Origin: Nicotiana tabacum
Taxonomy: Eukaryota > Streptophyta > Magnoliopsida > Solanales > Solanaceae
Assembly (NCBI RefSeq): GCF_000715075.1
Contig: NC_134095.1
Span: forward strand, 64,113,990-64,177,989
Direction: 5' to 3'
Length of the DNA: 64,000 bases
Position 1 is the first letter of the stretch, and each line of letters opens with the position of its first letter. The notes beneath the pieces were generated by a model, which saw only the letters and a list, made by a program, of their open reading frames with translations, did not search any database and was not told the DNA's origin. This document shows, piece after piece, positions 20,370 to 30,057 of this stretch. The translations under genes and the position numbers were made by a program.

Positions 20370-20599
20370 ATTTAAAGCCGCATTATTATAAATGAAAAGA
20401 AAGATAAAAGGAAAAATAACAAAAATCAGAACAAAAGAAAGAATGGGAAAGCAATGATGATTTTTTTTTATTTTCTTTGGAAAGTTGGAAGACAACAATG
20501 TTTACAACTTAGGAATTCAAAACAACAATGGAAAGGAAGAAAACGTTCAAGTTATGTCCTGGAGATAACTTGTGACACAGGAAAGGTGGCAGGACAGGT
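20370..20599 (-). other. Possible Ogre-type intron between protease and RT (copy 1)
   Basis: Protease ends at TAG 20600-20602 and RT begins in a different frame about 230 nt further on. The gap, read on the minus strand, has a long pyrimidine-rich run (about 20458-20400) without AG, like a 3' splice region. The first AG after it is in CCCAG/ATCAC (near 20343). A GGGTAGAC just at the protease stop is a weak donor. Known Ogre elements splice an intron at exactly this place. The exact sites are not resolved: the donor and acceptor named do not keep frame. Confidence 0.4.
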
Positions 20600-21964
20600 C
20601 TACCCGGACTTCCGTCTAGTCGGGAATGGCGTGGCCTCCCAGTTTTGAAGTTTGGCGTTCGGCCCCACGTACATCATCTCAGCAGTGCTTGTGCCTTCAC
20701 CTGGTTGAACCATGTGGATCTCGTAGAGCATCTCTCTCATCGCCCCACATATCTCCTCGATTTCCTCAGCTGTAAAGACCTCATCATCTTCTTCTTCGGC
20801 GTACCTTGGCCTGATGAAAGTTGCATATAAATTAGGCAGTGGTCGAGGTAACGTCCAACCCTCATTTTTCCTTTTCTTTGCCCACTCTTCGTCTGCTGGA
20901 GTAGGCTTGAAACCTAGTCCAAAAGGTTTCTTGGTGACTGGCAAGGTAATGGGTTCTGTTATTCCCTGAAAGGTTCGTCCAAGCCCCTTCCCTGGCCTAA
21001 ATCCGTGCCGGATCATCTCTTTGGCCACCATAACCGAGGCGTTAGACAGGAAAGGCTGGGGGCAGGGTATTCCCTCTTCGTGCTGCTCTGCCAGTACAAT
21101 CTCAAAAGCTTGATAGACCGTATGTTCGCTCCCTTCTCTCGGTTCCAGATATGGGATGGATGGCTCCCGATAAATAGCATGCTCATCTTCCCCATGGACC
21201 ATGATCTCTCGGTCTTCGTACTCTAACTTCACCATCTGGTGAAGAGTGGAAGGCACGGCTACTGCCACATGGATCCAAGGTCTGCCAAGGAGAAAATTGT
21301 AGGATGTATCCATGTCGAGCACCTGGAATGTTACTTGAAATTCGACTGGTCCTATGACCAACAACATGTTTATTTCTCCCATGGTATCTCTCTTGATGCC
21401 GTCGAAAGCCCTTACGCAGACATTGTTGGGTCGGATTCTTCCGGTCCCAATTTCCATTCTTTGTAGCGTGGAGAGCAGGCAAATGTCAACGCCTGAGCCC
21501 CCATCCAACATTACCTGCTTGACATAATAGTCTTCGCATTTAACTGTTAGATGCAAAGCCTTGTTGTGTGCCGCTCCTTCCGGGGGTAGATCGTTCTTGC
21601 TGAAAGAGATTTGGTTGACGGCGAAGAATCTTTCTGTCATCCGCTCTAATTGTTCTACCGAGGTTTCAACCGGCACATATGCTTCATTCAGGGTTTTCAG
21701 TAAGATATTTTGATGCTCGGTCGACCTCATTAACAAGGACAACATGGACACTTGCTCGGGGTACTTGCGCAGTTGATCTATCACTTCGTAATCCGGCATT
21801 TTCATTTGTTGGAAGAACACTTCCGCTTCTTCAACACTTACGGGCTTCTTTGGCGGGAAGCGCCTTTGTGTGGCGTTGTTCAGTTCTTGGGTATTTGAAT
21901 ACCTTCCAATGAAAGTATTTTCTGGAAGTTCTCCCATGACCTCTTTACCTTTGTACATCATCAA
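20600..21964 (-). CDS. Family B protease with G-patch (copy 1, open)
   Basis: An uninterrupted 454-codon frame. A retropepsin domain has the active-site loop MLDGGSGVDI (D154) and the later conserved FLLGRPWIH (about 224-232). It cleaves Gag-Pol in virus-like particles. A G-patch follows (about 313-355: MIRHGFRPGKGLGRTFQGI), a glycine-rich RNA-binding module also found next to the protease of betaretroviruses. The N-terminal 120 residues resemble other Tat-type protease leaders but I cannot name them. The frame is in register with gag, separated by one TGA (21980-21982) and five codons, so it may be made by readthrough. It ends in acidic and low-complexity sequence at the putative intron. Confidence 0.86.
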   Translation of the reverse strand: MMMYKGKEVMGELPENTFIGRYSNTQELNNATQRRFPPKKPVSVEEAEVFFQQMKMPDYEVIDQLRKYPEQVSMLSLLMRSTEHQNILLKTLNEAYVPVETSVEQLERMTERFFAVNQISFSKNDLPPEGAAHNKALHLTVKCEDYYVKQVMLDGGSGVDICLLSTLQRMEIGTGRIRPNNVCVRAFDGIKRDTMGEINMLLVIGPVEFQVTFQVLDMDTSYNFLLGRPWIHVAVAVPSTLHQMVKLEYEDREIMVHGEDEHAIYREPSIPYLEPREGSEHTVYQAFEIVLAEQHEEGIPCPQPFLSNASVMVAKEMIRHGFRPGKGLGRTFQGITEPITLPVTKKPFGLGFKPTPADEEWAKKRKNEGWTLPRPLPNLYATFIRPRYAEEEDDEVFTAEEIEEICGAMREMLYEIHMVQPGEGTSTAEMMYVGPNAKLQNWEATPFPTRRKSG

Positions 21965-21979
21965 TGTCTTTTGATAATT

Positions 21980-24136
21980 TCACGGCACTGTGGACGGGTT
22001 GGTCATTGGCTTTTGTGGCACGCGTCCGATAACCACTGGCTCATTCAGCCGAGGTGGTTGAATCGTCCCCCAGACCACATAGGCCCCTTTTGGCACGTAC
22101 ATAGGTTTTGTCTTTTTGATTCCAAAGTTCTGCATCTTCTCAGCTCGACCTCGTGGTATGTAAAGAACTCTATCCTTTACCGGTACCACTTTCTTCTCCA
22201 CCTTCTTTTCAGGCACTTTCTCTATAGCTTTGGCCTCTTCCCCTTTTTCTGGTTTCTGGTCTGATCCGGGCCCCTTTCCCGTGTCGACAATGGCAATTAT
22301 GGCTTTCAGAGCAGGGTCGAACTCTTTGTCTTCACAAATCATTCCGATCAGCGGCCCATTATTGTGAGCAGGTAATGGATTGTTAGTTACATTCGGGATC
22401 TCCTCGTCCCTTAGCACTATTTTCCCTTGCTCTATCAAATTTTCGACCACTCTTTTCAACGACCAGCAATCATTTGTATCATGTCCTTCGGCCCCTGAAT
22501 GATAGGCGCATCTGACTCCAGCTTTGTAAGAAGGTGACGTCGGGTTTTGCCTTGTTTGAGGGATTGGCTGCAAGAAACCCAACTGGACCAGCTTTGGGAA
22601 CAAAGTTGAGTATGGTTCACCGATGGGCGTGAAAGTCCGCCTTCTGGGTGGCTCCTGAGGGCGGAAGTTATTCTGCGGGGGTTGTGGGTTATAGTGGTTG
22701 CGGTAAGGAGGTTGATTTCTGGGAGGTGGAGCTGGGCCTCGGTTGGCTTGTTGTGGTGGATGGGTATAAGGTTGGGCATTCATGACCATATAAGGTTGAT
22801 GAGCATATGCCAAATTTGAGTGGGGGTAGTAGTGTTGTGGGGTTTTATCCGGAAAACGGGGCCTGGGATGACGATACTCCCTTGCTTCCGAGGCTGCCAT
22901 AGCCGTTTCTTCCTTCTTCTTCCCTCTTGTCACTCCTCCGGACCCGCTTTGGACGGCCTGGGAGGTCGCCCTTATGGCTGCTTGACTCAGAATCCTACCT
23001 GTTTTCAGACCATTTTCCACCATCTCTCCAATCTTGATCGCTTCCGCGAATGGATTACCCATGGCTGACATCATGTTTTGGAAATAGTCAGACTCTTGAG
23101 CCTGGAGAAAGGTAGTGACCATTTCCACTTCATCCATGGGAGGCTTCACTCTTGACGCCTGTTCACGCCACTTAATAGCATATTCTCTGAAGCTTTCTGA
23201 AGGTTTCTTCTTCAAATTCGACAGAGAATTTTGGTCTGGCACAATGTCGATGTTATACTGGAATTGTTTCACAAAATCTCTGGCGAGATCATCCCATATA
23301 TGCCATCGGGACATTTCCTGGTCCATATACCATTCCAAGGCTATCCCTACTAGACTTTCCCCAAAATATGCCATTAGCAGTTCTTCTTTTCCGCCGGCTC
23401 CCCGCAATTGGTTGCAGTATTTCTTAAGATGTGCAATGGGGTCACCATGCCCATCGTATTTTTCGAACTTTGGGGTCTTGAAACCCGTTGGTAGGTGCAC
23501 GTGAGGGAACATGCATAGGTCGGCGTAAGAGACGCTCTTCTGTCCGCTCAATCCTTGCATATTCTTCAAACTTTGTTCAAGGCTTCTCATTCTCTTGGCA
23601 ATCTCATTTTGTTCTGCAATTATGGGGTTCTGATCCTGCCCGGGTGCAAGCTCGCACTGAGGCGGTAGAGGATTAGTGCTGGTAGCGAACCTAGTTGGTT
23701 CCATTAAGAACGATGGTGCTTGGAATGTAAAAGAGGACGAGTCAAACCTTGGCTTGTACGTGGCAGGCTGTGCCGTAATCGGGCAAGGCGATGCAGTAAA
23801 GATGTTCATGCTTGCATCAGTGGATGACATTCGGGGATGAGGCTCAGAAGGCGATCCAGCAGAGAAGGCTGAGGTGGCTGGGTACCCGAATGGTGTAGCA
23901 GGATAAATTATCGGGACATTAGAAGTCCCACTCGACCTGGAGAATAATTTAGGGAATCCGGGGACGACACTTGGCGGTTCTTTCCCATTATTCCAGTCGT
24001 CCAGCATTTCTAACATGCGGAGCCGTAGGATTCTATTTTCCTCTGCAGTTGCGGATTCAGGTGTGAGGACGGCTGAGATTGAGCTCTCCTCAGAAACAGG
24101 GATTGTTTGCAATGGAATTTCTGAAGACATTTCCAC
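21980..24136 (-). CDS. Family B Gag polyprotein (copy 1, open, 718 aa)
   Basis: The structural protein of the virus-like particle. The Retrotrans_gag (capsid) domain spans about residues 218-390 (TPKFEKYDGHGDP, ALEWYMDQ, FVKQFQYN, SESFREYAIKWREQA). A proline/glutamine-rich linker follows (about 440-500), then a zinc knuckle of the form C-x2-H-x5-H-x4-C (C543, H546, H552, C557), a Tat/Ogre variant of CCHC. The tail is lysine/glutamate-rich. The start is the first ATG of the frame, with an upstream leader that is also conserved in copy 2. The stop is TGA in the same frame as protease. Copy 2 carries two frameshifts in this gene, so this is the better-preserved gag. Confidence 0.9.
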   Translation of the reverse strand: MEMSSEIPLQTIPVSEESSISAVLTPESATAEENRILRLRMLEMLDDWNNGKEPPSVVPGFPKLFSRSSGTSNVPIIYPATPFGYPATSAFSAGSPSEPHPRMSSTDASMNIFTASPCPITAQPATYKPRFDSSSFTFQAPSFLMEPTRFATSTNPLPPQCELAPGQDQNPIIAEQNEIAKRMRSLEQSLKNMQGLSGQKSVSYADLCMFPHVHLPTGFKTPKFEKYDGHGDPIAHLKKYCNQLRGAGGKEELLMAYFGESLVGIALEWYMDQEMSRWHIWDDLARDFVKQFQYNIDIVPDQNSLSNLKKKPSESFREYAIKWREQASRVKPPMDEVEMVTTFLQAQESDYFQNMMSAMGNPFAEAIKIGEMVENGLKTGRILSQAAIRATSQAVQSGSGGVTRGKKKEETAMAASEAREYRHPRPRFPDKTPQHYYPHSNLAYAHQPYMVMNAQPYTHPPQQANRGPAPPPRNQPPYRNHYNPQPPQNNFRPQEPPRRRTFTPIGEPYSTLFPKLVQLGFLQPIPQTRQNPTSPSYKAGVRCAYHSGAEGHDTNDCWSLKRVVENLIEQGKIVLRDEEIPNVTNNPLPAHNNGPLIGMICEDKEFDPALKAIIAIVDTGKGPGSDQKPEKGEEAKAIEKVPEKKVEKKVVPVKDRVLYIPRGRAEKMQNFGIKKTKPMYVPKGAYVVWGTIQPPRLNEPVVIGRVPQKPMTNPSTVP

Positions 24137-24378
24137 ACTTCCTTTTGACCTGGTGAAGTAAGTGTGAGTACTGCTTCTGGTCCTAACAACAGGTAGTTGA
24201 ACACTTCTCCTTGACCTCGTGAAGTATGAGTGCGAGGCCAGACTTTCACCAAACCAACCGTCTTTTCAAAAACCCTGGAAGTACTCAACGACAAACGCAC
24301 GGTTAATTTGCAGCAAATAACAGATAGTCAATCTCACGTTGGGCATGATGCACCTATACAGTTAAGTGGATTACTACA
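24137..24378 (-). other. Family B gag leader up to junction J2
   Basis: Non-coding leader upstream of gag, matching 51140-51380. Contains a near-direct repeat around CTTGACCTCGTGAAGTATGAG and CTTTTGACCTGGTGAAGTAAG (about 24142-24236). Confidence 0.6.
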
Positions 24379-24379
24379 G
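24378..24379. other. Rearrangement junction J2 (duplication breakpoint)
   Basis: To the left, minus-strand B gag leader ends at ATTACTACA. To the right, plus-strand A pol starts in RT codons. In the intact B element the same B sequence continues as ACTACATGTTTGC (51380/51381). ACA or CA may be shared between the parents; the native A sequence left of this point is not in the window. Confidence 0.88.
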
Positions 24380-26963
24380 TCTGATCATGTCAGAAATTTA
24401 AGAAAATTCTTCCAAAGGCTTCGCAGGTACAATCTTAAGCTCAATCCTGCAAAATGCGCATTTGGTGTGCCATCTGGAAAATTGTTGGGGTTCATAGTTA
24501 GCCGTCGAGGTATTGAATTGGACCCGTCAAAGATCAAAGCTATCCAAGAATTGCCACCCCCAAGGAACAAAACTGAGGTGATGAGTTTATTAGGGAGATT
24601 GAATTACATCAGTAGGTTTATTGCTCAGCTTACGACAACTTGTGAGCCTATCTTCAAACTATTAAAGAAGGATGTTGCGGTCAAATGGATGGATGAGTGT
24701 TAAGAAGCATTCGATAAGATAAAGGGGTACTTGTCAAACCCACCTGTGTTGGTGCCACCACAACCAGAGAGACCTTTGATTATGTATTTGATGGTCCTAG
24801 ACAATTCATTTGGTTGTGTGTTGGGTCAGCATGACATCACCAGCAGGAAGGAGCAGGCCATCTATTATCTTAGCAAGAAGTTCACATCTTACGAGATTAA
24901 GTACACCCACCTTAAGAGGACATGTTGCGCCCTAACTTGGGTAGCATAGAAGTTGAAGCACTATTTGTCATCCTACACTACGTACCCCATCTCTCGTTTG
25001 GATCCGTTAAAGTACATCTTTCAGAAACCTATGCCTACAGGGAGGCTCGCAAAGTGGCAGATCCTGCTCACAGAATTTGACATCGTCTATGTGACTAGGA
25101 CTGCAATGAATGCCCAGGCATTGGCCGATCACCTGGCTAAGAACCCAGTAGACGAATAATATGAGCCTTTGAAGACTTACTTCCCTGATGAAGAGGTAAT
25201 GCATATTGATGAGGTGGAACCAGCTAAAAAGCCAGGATGGAAACTTTTCTTTGATGGGGCTGCTAACATGAAAGGTGTTGGGATAGGAGCGGTACTTATT
25301 TCTAAAATAGGGCATCACTACCCTGTTACAGCTCAGCTTCGTTTCTACTGTACTAACAACATGGCTGAGTACGAGGCATGCATTCTGTGTTTGAGGTTAG
25401 CTGTAGATATGGGTGTCCTGGAAGTCTTGGTCTTGGGTGACTCGGATCTTCTGGTTCACCAGATTCAAGGAGAATGGGAAACTCGGGATTTGAAGCTCAT
25501 ACCGTACCGACAATGTTTGCAGGATTTTTGTCAACGGTTTCAATCAATAGAGTTCAGGCATATTCCAAGGATTCATAATGAGGTTGTTGATACTTTAGCT
25601 ACTCTGGCATCAATGTTATATCATCCAGATAAGGCTTACGTAGACCCTTTGCAGATTCAAATCCGTGATCAACATGCTTACTGTAATGTGGTAGAGGAAG
25701 AACTTGATGATGAGCCTTGGTTTCACGATATCAAGGAATATATCAGGATGGGGGTGTATCCGGTACAAGCCACAGGTGATCAAAAGAGAACAATTCGAAG
25801 GTTAGCAAGTGGGTTTTTCTTCAGTAGAGGGATTTTGTACAAAAGAACTTCAGATCTTAGATTGTTGAGATGCATAGATGCTAGACAGGCCATATATGTC
25901 ATGACCGAGGTACATTCTGGAGTCTGTGGACCGCACATGAGTGGGTATGTTCTTGCAAAGAAGACCCTCCAAGTAGGTTATTATTGGCTCACCATGGAGA
26001 GAGATTGTATCAGTTTTGTGCGCAAGTGTCACCAATTTCAGGTGCACAAAGATTTGATTCATTCTCCTCCATCTGAATTGCATACAATGTCCGCACCATG
26101 TCCCTTTGTTGCTTGGGGCATGGATGTCATTGGGCCAATCGAGCTAGCAATGTCCAATGGGCACAGGTTTATTCTAGTGGCCATTGATTATTTCACCAAG
26201 TGGGTGGAAGCTAAAACTTTCAAGTCTGTGACCAAGAAAGTAGTGGTCAATTTCGTGCACTTAAACATCATTTGTCGGTTCGGGATCCCAAAGGTGATCA
26301 TCACAGATAATGACGCTAATCTTAACAATCATTTGATGAAAGAGGTGTGTCAACAGTTTAAGATTATACATCGCAATTCCACCCCATACCGCCCCAAGGC
26401 GATAAAGCAGTCGAGGAAGCAAACAAGAACATAAAGAAGATACTTCGGAAAATAGTGGAAGGGTCCAGGCAATGGCATGAGAAGCTGCCTTTTGCATTGT
26501 TGGGTTATCGCAAGACTGTTCGCACTTCAGTAGGGGCAACTCTTTATTTGTTGGTATATGGCACGGAAGCAGTGATACCCGCGGAAGTCGAAATTCCATC
26601 CCTTCGGATTGTTGCAGAAGCCAAAATTGACGATGATGAGTGGGTTAAAACCCGTTTGGAACAATTGAGTTTGATTGATGAGAAAAGATTAGCAGCAGTG
26701 TGTCATGGCCAGTTGTATCAACAGAGAATGGCAAGAGAATATAATAAGAATGTGCGTCCACAGAAGTTTGAAATGGGTCAGTTAGTATTGAACGCATTCT
26801 TCCTCATCAGGCTAAAGGAAAAGGCAAGTTCGCCCCAAACTGGCAGGGGCCGTTCGTCGTAATAAGAGTGTTGCCCAATGGCGCTTTGTATTTAATAGAT
26901 ATTGAAGGCAGATGTGTAGAAATAGCCATCAATTCTGATGCAGTCAAAAGATACTATGTATGA
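24379..26963 (+). pseudogene. Family A pol fragment: RT end, dual RNase H, integrase (broken)
   Basis: Translation gives the RT thumb (NLRKFF, LNPAKCAFGVPSGKLLGFI), degenerate native RNase H (LMVLDNSFGCVLGQ, again without the catalytic aspartate), archaeal-type RNase H (FFDGAAN, MAEYEACI, LGDSDL), integrase zinc site (VHSG, PHMSG, RDCI, RKCHQ) and core (GMDVIGP, ITDNDAN, VEEANKN). It is interrupted by TAA 24701-24703, TAG 24947-24949, TAA 25157-25159, a one-base loss near 26400 just before the catalytic glutamate, and a frameshift near 26790. The stop TGA 26961-26963 follows KRYYV, the same ending as family B. Much more decayed than the B genes. Confidence 0.88.
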
Positions 26964-27603
26964 TTTCTTTGGTTAAATTGGGTTTGTTTGTACTTGGCAT
27001 ATTTTGAAGATTGGAATGACGAAGGCATTTTGTTCTGCTATCTAAACACTTTATCCTTTGTTACCCTTTTTTTAGCCTTGTTTTTCCTTTCATACCCCTC
27101 TTTTGGAATCAGTGGTGAAATTCAGAAACGCAGGAACAAACGATAAGTAAAAGAAAGAAATGAAAAGAGAAAGAAAATAATGAAAAAGAAAAGGGAAAAA
27201 GAGAAGAAAACAAAACTACAAAAAGAAAAGGGAAGAGAAATGAACAGAAAAGAAAAATCACAACAACAAAGCAATTTCTACGACATGAACTACGTTCGAC
27301 CTGATTCCTTTTAAGGATACGTAGGCAGCGTCACGGTTCGATTTCATCAAAATAAAATCCCAAAAGTTCCCAATCAAAGAAACTGGGGCAGAAGTTGTGG
27401 TTGTTGCAAGAAATCTGATTCCAAAAGTTGTAATTTTAAACCCACTTGAATTGTTTTAAGCCTTTGATACCTTTTCTTTCTAACCCTATCCAGAAACCCA
27501 CATTATGGTCCAAAGAAAGACCTTCCGATCAGTCTTTGAGAGATCCCAAGTCGAGCAAGTAGAGGTGATTCGTATCAGGGGTTGTACTCTGGTCCAGGCA
27601 GGA
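26964..27603. other. Family A post-integrase non-coding region
   Basis: Contains a long purine-rich run (about 27121-27285, GAAAAGAGAAAGAAAATAA style) followed by the recurrent motif at 27287-27325. A short frame at 27505-27708 overlaps the tandem repeat that follows and is not credible. Confidence 0.6.
27287..27325 (-). promoter_or_regulatory. Recurrent inverted-repeat motif (A, post-integrase)
   Basis: The minus strand reads CCTACGTATC, then CTTAAAAGGAATCAGGTCG, then AACGTAGTTC, almost the same as the family B post-integrase site (16750-16786). In element sense it comes directly after the purine-rich run, as in B. Confidence 0.65.
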
Positions 27604-27806
27604 ATAAATAATAAAAATGAGAGAGTCTTATTGGTGGAAACCCTCACGGGCACCATAAGGCGATGGGAGCTGAGAGAAATAATAAAAATGAGAAAGTCTT
27701 ATTGGTGAAAACCCTCACGGGCACCTTGAGGCAAAAGTGAGTTGAGAGATGAACAAATGAGAGAGGATTGTTGGTGAAAACCTTTCAAGGCACCGCAGGC
27801 CGAACA
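27604..27806 (+). repeat. Roughly 75-bp tandem repeat, family A (copy 2, three units)
   Basis: Three units contain TCTTATTGGTG-AAACCCTCACGGGCACC and a GAGTTGAGAG-like tail; the third is decayed. Base 27677, inside the second unit, corresponds to base 1 of the window. Confidence 0.75.
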
Positions 27807-28544
27807 AGGTCAAGGTTTTGGTGAAGAAGTCAGGTTATGGAAATTCCAGGGCAACAAAGTATGGCAATTGAAAGTTGATTGGTTGGACAGATTGGGCTGA
27901 TTAATCCGAAATGCATGTCATGATCATTGGTGCCAGTTGCTCCACTCAGATAAGTCTTTTTTCTTTTTTCCCTTCAAATAGTCTTCTCATTTTGGATTTT
28001 GCTTATCCTTAACTCTAAAAGTCATTGCATTTCATTTCATTTGGGTTTATTTCTCTAAGATGTTCCTAATGTCAGTTCTGTTTAAGTAAATAAGAAGGAA
28101 ATTCAAAGCCTACTACCAACTTCCAAAGTTGCACAAAGTGCAAGGCAGCGAAGGCATTGCTAGAGGTAGTATGATGTGAAATGGGATATAAAGTGTCAAT
28201 GAAAGTTCCATCGGCGGAATGATTCAGTAATTTCATGGGAGATGCGGAAGTTCAGTAAAAGGGGTCAGAGGTGAAACAACGGTTCGGGTATAGAACACTC
28301 GGGTCATCCGAGGTCACGTGGGTTGAAAATAAGTCAGAAAGCCAAGCGGTTCTTGGCCAGTCCAGGGGAAGTCAGTCAAAACGAAGCATGACAACAGGGA
28401 GGCCACTTTCAGCAAGAATGTCATCAACTAACCACCATATTTTAAACTGACAAGATTTTTCTTTGATTGAAACATGGGCAGAAAGTTTTGTTTGTTTCGG
28501 GGAAACCCTTCGTAAAGAAAGGCAAGCACCAAATAGGTTTGACG
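27807..28544. other. Family A 3' internal non-coding DNA (copy 2)
   Basis: Copy of 131-868 with scattered substitutions. No gene seen. Confidence 0.6.
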
Positions 28545-29010
28545 GTAAACTCTCAGGTCCCGCCTGGATAATGGGATTTAATTTGAAGTTCTCAGGACCC
28601 TCCTGAAAAATGGGACCTAGTTTAAAGTTCAAAACAATCATGAGTAGTAAAATCTAGCATAAATGTACCCCAAGGAATATAAGAAGGTTTCAAAGTTTGC
28701 ATGTTTAAGATAGTATTCAATTAGGAGTTTTCAAGGCCCTCTTGAATAAATGGACCTAGCTTTAGGATTTCCATCAGATAACAAGATGTAGCGTAAGTTC
28801 TGTTGTAGGGTAATATAATTTAGCCGTAAAACAGTCACTCTTAAGATAAAACTTTATTTTTGATTCTCAGGACCCTCTTAGATAATGGGATGTAGCTTTA
28901 ATACTTTCTTAGATAAACAAGATGTAGCAGAAGTAATACATTTAGAAGATATAATTTAGATTTAAAACTGTCGTTTAACTAGGAGCTGTCAGGACCCTTA
29001 TGAATAACAG
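28545..29010 (+). repeat. Degenerate CAGGACCCTCxTG repeat (copy 2)
   Basis: Copy of the block at 869-1335, same decayed units and spacing. Confidence 0.6.
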
Positions 29011-29111
29011 GATATTTGGTAATATGATTCAGTTTAACACTCACATATGTGCCCAGCTGCCAAACTGGGGCAGAAGTTTTCTTTTTTTTTTTGTCTATTT
29101 TGTTGAAATCA

Positions 29112-29636
29112 TGCGCCCACCTGGAGAACAAGGGAATACATTTCAAGTTTCAGCAAACAGGCGCCCACCTGGAGAACAGGGGAATACATTTCAAGTTCAG
29201 CAACCAGGCGCCCACCTGGAGAACAAGGGAATACATTTCAAGTTCAGCAATCAGGCGCCCACATGGAGAACAAGGGAGTATAGTCCAAGTTTCAGTTTTC
29301 AAGTTCTTACTGATATTTGGTAACATGCCAAACTGGGGCAGAAGTTTTCTTTGTTTTTGTCTATTTTGTGGAAATCAGGCGCCCACCTGGAGAACAAGGG
29401 AATACATTTCAAGTTCAGCAATCAGGCGCACACCTGGAGAACAAGGGAATACATTTCAAGTTCAGCAATCACGAGCCCACCTGGAAAATAAGGGAATACA
29501 TTCAAGTTTCAGCAATCAGGAGCCCACCTGGATAACAAGGGAATACATTCAAGCTTCAACAATCAGGAGCCCACCTGGAGAATAAGGGAATACATTCAAG
29601 TTTCAGCAATCAGGCGTCTACCTGGAGAAAGGGAAA
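29112..29636 (+). repeat. 47-bp tandem repeat GCGCCCACCTGGAGAACAAG (copy 2)
   Basis: The same ten units and the same two-block layout as 1437-1975, with point differences (for example AACAGGGG for AACAAGGG in unit 2). Unit number has not changed since duplication, unlike the telobox array of family B. Confidence 0.85.
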
Positions 29637-30044
29637 ACATCTCAGATTAAAATTCAAGGCAGCAACAAGGGGATTCCACCGGGAGAATACAAGTCAACAA
29701 GGCAACTAGAACCACAAGAGCAAGTTTGAAGATATAGATAGGATTTTGTAATGCATAGATCATAGTCTAGTCTAGCTTCTTTTTATTTTATCATGGTGTA
29801 ATAAAGGGTTCAGTAAGCAGTAGCAGCAGCAACAACAACAGTGAAATCACAGCTTCATGGTAGTCCCAACTACAGGAACTTCCCGAATTACACTGACCTG
29901 ATTCCTTTATAGCCAAAGATATGTAGGTAACCTCGGAAGAAGGGTGCAGTCATATCTTTCAAAAATGCTTCCCATTCAAATAGGCAAAAATCGCTCGTAT
30001 TCACTCACTTTATCTTTGCACGAAATCTCTTCGTGTTTCCGGGC
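29637..30044. other. Family A pre-LTR spacer (copy 2)
   Basis: Copy of 1976-2367. Recurrent motif at 29885-29927; hairpin CACGAA-ATCTC-TTCGTG at 30019-30035. Confidence 0.6.
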
Positions 30045-30057
30045 AAAGAGGGGCAGA
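30045..30057 (+). promoter_or_regulatory. Polypurine tract of family A (copy 2)
   Basis: AAAGAGGGGCAGA abuts TGTAAGCACG, identical to copy 1. Confidence 0.88.

Larger units (their letters stand above)
1..24378. repeat. Tandem segmental duplication, copy 1 (left end outside window)
   Basis: This stretch is collinear with 27677-51380. Base 1 matches base 27677 and base 24378 matches base 51380. It carries, in the same order, A 3' end, A LTR, unidentified DNA, C LTR, B LTR and B internal region. The offset is about 27,676 up to the B LTR and about 27,002 from the telobox array onward. The change comes from a shorter solo LTR (about 45 bp less), an extra 672 bp of C LTR, loss of about 72 bp at the 3' end of the B internal region, and three more telobox units. 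By eye, divergence from copy 2 is about 1.0% in the A LTR and about 1.4% in pol. Confidence 0.93.
13127..24378 (-). mobile_element. Family B internal region, truncated at both ends (copy 1)
   Basis: This is 11.25 kb of a minus-strand Tat/Ogre-type element. Right to left it holds gag leader, gag, protease, RT, dual RNase H, integrase, non-coding DNA, a degenerate repeat, the telobox array and a 3' spacer. Junction J2 removes ORF1, primer-binding site and 5' LTR; J1 removes the polypurine tract. The nearby solo LTR is not joined to it in a functional way, so this copy cannot transpose by itself even though gag and protease are open. Confidence 0.9.

Noticed and set aside
20380..20498. N-terminal hydrophobic extension of RT as a membrane segment.
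   Set aside because: The hydrophobic codons come from a pyrimidine-rich, intron-like tract; the second copy opens at the downstream methionine (47372).
22820..23676. Plus-strand frames of up to 129 codons opposite gag.
   Set aside because: They are antisense shadows of a well-supported gag frame.
16938..26963. Inverted pair of B pol (minus) and A pol (plus) as a long hairpin source of small RNAs.
   Set aside because: Protein similarity is high but nucleotide identity looks only moderate (about two thirds in the part read), too low for a good long hairpin without evidence.
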